Source: Ramlibacter tataouinensis
Lineage (GTDB): Bacteria > Pseudomonadota > Gammaproteobacteria > Burkholderiales > Burkholderiaceae_C
DNA: 13,755 nt
NCBI GenBank assembly: GCA_002427815.1
Contig: DIZF01000001.1
Coordinates: forward strand, 121,206 to 134,960
Reading direction: 5' to 3'
Below are positions 12,169-13,755 of the stretch, in pieces. Numbering within the stretch: the first letter of the stretch is position 1; each line of letters opens with the position of its first letter. Below the pieces are notes generated by a model. The model worked only from the letters and a program-made list of their open reading frames with translations, was not told the origin of the DNA and made no database searches. The position numbers and the translations under genes are program-made.

Positions 12169-12182
12169 TTGAGGGAAATCAA
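12169..12182. promoter_or_regulatory. Near-consensus FNR/ANR (Crp-Fnr family) box upstream of the CBS-PAS gene
   Basis: TTGAGGGAAATCAA matches the FNR/ANR consensus TTGAT-N4-ATCAA in 9 of 10 defined positions with exact spacing. Its centre lies about 81 bases before the ATG of the CBS-PAS gene, in the only promoter region that gene can have. FNR-type regulators are oxygen-responsive in most Burkholderiales. I do not see a good -10 element at the ideal distance for class II activation, so the role (activation, other member of the family, or chance) is open. Confidence 0.5.
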
Positions 12183-12256
12183 GGGAACACGGAAGCGGCC
12201 GGCCACTGGCACGCGACGCGCGGCCCCACGCGGTGCGCGGGGGAGAAAATATCCGG

Positions 12257-13438
12257 ATGAATATCGGCCGCAAACTCGTTTCCGCAGTCATGACCTGCAA
12301 GGTCTGCCAGGTCGGCACCGGGCAGACCGCACTGGAAGCGTTGGCGCTGATGCAGAGTCACTCGGTCAGCTCGGTGCTGGTCATCGAGAACGAGCTGATT
12401 CTCGGAATCATTACCGAACGCGACATCGTGCACACCTTGCACGCCAAGGCCGAGTTCAAGGCGCTCAGGTGCATCGACCTGATGCACTCGCCAGTGATCA
12501 CGGTGGGCGCGGAAACCAGTTGCATCGACGCCTATCACCTGATGACCGGTCGCGGCATCCGGCACCTGGCCGTGACAGACGGGGCGGGACATGTCCTTGG
12601 CATCGCCAGCGAAGGCGACATGATGCGCAACTTCGGGGTCGAGTACTACACGAACTTCAAGGATGTAGGCAGCGTGATGAGCACCGAGTTCTGCAGGCTG
12701 CCGCCGTCCGCGGAGGTCGCCGACGCGCTCAAGCAGATGGTCGAACAACATCAGAGCTGCGTCGTCGTGGTCGGTGCGCTGGGCCATGCCGTCGGAATAC
12801 TGACCGAGCGCGACATCGTTCGTCTGTGCAACCAGGACCCGCACCCCGAGCAACTTACCCTGTACGAGGCCATGCACACGCCGGTCATCACCGTGAGGCC
12901 CCGCAAACCGCTGCCAGCGGCGGTGAAGACCATGGAGCATGCGCACATTCGCCGTCTCGTGGTGACTGACGACGGGGGTGTCGCCTGCGGCCTGCTCACG
13001 CATCATGAGGTCGCACGCGGGCTGGAGGGCGACTACGTGACCTATCTGAAGGAAATGGTCGACCTGCAGGCGCGCACCCTGGCGCAGGCCGCACAGGCCA
13101 TCGACGAAGAGCTGCTGCTCGCCAATATCCTGCGTTCGATGACCGGCACCGCTGTCCTGGCGTCGGACCTGGACTATCGCGTCTCCTACGCCACCCCCTC
13201 CGTCGCCCAGGTGCTGGGCCTGCGCATGGAGAACGTCGGCGGCGCCGATATCCGCGACATCCTGAAGGGGATCGGCTGGAAAGGCGCCACTGCGTCGCTC
13301 ACTCAGGAGGCGGTGGCGCGAGGCCCCCGGCACCACGTGGTGGCCACCGGTGGCGAAAAGACGGACTTTCAGGTCTCGGTCCTGCTCGACGACCAGCATG
13401 ACCCGAAGGGCTACCTGGTGCTGGCGCAGAAGGCCTGA
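12257..13438 (+). CDS. Sensor protein with four CBS domains and a C-terminal PAS domain
   Basis: A 393-residue cytoplasmic protein. Four CBS motifs form two Bateman modules: CBS1 about 9-60 (GIITERDIV), CBS2 about 72-125 (DLMHSPVITVGAETSCIDAY, GIASEGDMM), CBS3 about 137-190 (VGSVMSTEFCRL, GILTERDIV) and CBS4 about 204-255 (EAMHTPVITV, GLLTHHEVARGL). A helix of about 35 residues (YVTYLKEMVDLQARTLAQA) then joins a PAS-like domain (about 290-391; ILRSMTGTAVLASDLDYRVSYA, quoted to Y310 region). CBS pairs usually bind adenine nucleotides or S-adenosylmethionine; PAS domains bind small ligands or cofactors. Relatives often continue into GGDEF/EAL output domains, but this one stops after PAS. The start is ATG 12257, preceded by GGGGGAG 11 bases away; a GTG at 12233 would add eight residues. 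It is alone between dctM and a convergent LivF gene, behind an FNR-like box. Its partner or target is unknown. Confidence 0.85.
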   Translation: MNIGRKLVSAVMTCKVCQVGTGQTALEALALMQSHSVSSVLVIENELILGIITERDIVHTLHAKAEFKALRCIDLMHSPVITVGAETSCIDAYHLMTGRGIRHLAVTDGAGHVLGIASEGDMMRNFGVEYYTNFKDVGSVMSTEFCRLPPSAEVADALKQMVEQHQSCVVVVGALGHAVGILTERDIVRLCNQDPHPEQLTLYEAMHTPVITVRPRKPLPAAVKTMEHAHIRRLVVTDDGGVACGLLTHHEVARGLEGDYVTYLKEMVDLQARTLAQAAQAIDEELLLANILRSMTGTAVLASDLDYRVSYATPSVAQVLGLRMENVGGADIRDILKGIGWKGATASLTQEAVARGPRHHVVATGGEKTDFQVSVLLDDQHDPKGYLVLAQKA

Positions 13439-13509
13439 GCGGGGACCAAGCCGCCCTGCCGATTCCGCCGGAGATCCGGCAGCTCGGCGACCAGGGCGCA
13501 AGCCCCCCG

Positions 13510-13755
13510 CTAGCGGGTGAGGTTCGCCGCGACGCCCAGCCAGCGGTTCAGCACGCTGGGGTCGGCCGCCAGCGCATCGCTGCGCCCGTGATGCACGACG
13601 CGCCCTCGTTCGAGCACGATCGCCTCCTGCGTGATCGGGAGAATCTGGTGGGCATGCTGTTCGACCAGGATGAACGCCATGCCGCCCTCGCGCACCATCT
13701 GCCCGATGATCGCCAGCAGCTCCTTGACGATCAGCGGCGCCAGTCCCTCCAGCGG
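13510..13755 (-). CDS. livF: Branched-chain amino-acid-type ABC transporter ATP-binding protein, C-terminal 81 residues (runs off right edge)
   Basis: Only the C-terminal end is present; the gene starts beyond the right edge. It opens with PLEGLAP, the segment right after the Walker B Asp-Glu in LivF-type ATPases, followed by the D-loop helix and strand. The switch histidine lies in ILVEQHAHQIL (H34 of the visible part), and the C-terminal strand pair ITQEAIVLERGRVVHHGRSDAL leads into NRWLGV and the end. This matches LivF, the second nucleotide-binding subunit of high-affinity uptake systems for branched-chain amino acids and related amides or aromatic acids. It would work at the inner face of the membrane with LivG, LivH and LivM, probably encoded outside the window. 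It converges with the CBS-PAS gene, with 71 bases between the two coding ends. Confidence 0.88.
   Translation of the reverse strand, partial: PLEGLAPLIVKELLAIIGQMVREGGMAFILVEQHAHQILPITQEAIVLERGRVVHHGRSDALAADPSVLNRWLGVAANLTR

Noticed and set aside
13506..13517. 12-base palindrome CCCGCTAGCGGG over the LivF stop codon
   Set aside because: Perfect but short, with no loop or T-run. With the weak GCCGG/CCGGC stem at 13467-13480 it is not enough to call a bidirectional terminator.
1..13755. Defence system, CRISPR, prophage, integron or transposon
   Set aside because: No repeat-spacer array, transposase, integrase, nuclease or toxin-like protein was found on either strand. All sizeable genes fit metabolic, transport or sensing families.

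Overview
The window is GC-rich (roughly two thirds G+C by eye), densely packed chromosomal DNA of a betaproteobacterium, most likely order Burkholderiales and probably family Comamonadaceae (Variovorax/Ramlibacter/Polaromonas-like). The support is the protein families (DctP/Q/M TRAP system, fused IorB, LivF, many dehydratase and regulator genes) and intergenic repeats of a kind I recall from Comamonadaceae genomes. Genus assignment is inference. There are no rRNA, tRNA, CRISPR or transposase genes, and no gene-free stretch exceeds 300 bases; the longest is the 215-base divergent region at 4976-5190.

Left block, minus strand (1-5071). Read in transcription order this is a secreted PQQ-dependent sugar-dehydrogenase-like beta-propeller (3701-4975) closed by a two-hairpin terminator, a periplasmic di-haem cytochrome c (3033-3614), a LysR regulator (2075-2977), an MmgE/PrpD-family dehydratase/decarboxylase (602-1975), and the N-terminal part of an enolase-superfamily enzyme very close to D(-)-tartrate dehydratase (1-568, cut by the window edge). 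The first pair looks like a periplasmic oxidation module (dehydrogenase plus electron carrier). The last three look like a hydroxy-dicarboxylate catabolic unit with its own regulator.

Central block, plus strand (5191-12116). This is a five-gene run: iorA and iorB-like subunits of a 2-oxoacid (indolepyruvate-type) ferredoxin oxidoreductase, then a complete TRAP transporter (DctP binding protein, DctQ small permease, DctM large permease). The order suggests that the transporter imports an acid that is processed to a 2-oxoacid and oxidatively decarboxylated to an acyl-CoA by IorAB. Three of the four internal gaps carry different hairpin or repeat elements (7351-7388, 10133-10178, 10763-10812). 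IorA has an altered first Fe-S motif (Cys-x2-Asp-x2-Cys), and IorB carries a long C-terminal extension of the DUF6537 type.

Right block (12117-13755). A stand-alone sensor with four CBS domains and a C-terminal PAS domain (12257-13438, plus strand) is preceded by a near-consensus FNR/ANR box, which hints at low-oxygen control. It converges on the C-terminal end of a LivF-type branched-chain amino-acid ABC ATPase (13510-13755, minus strand, cut by the window edge).
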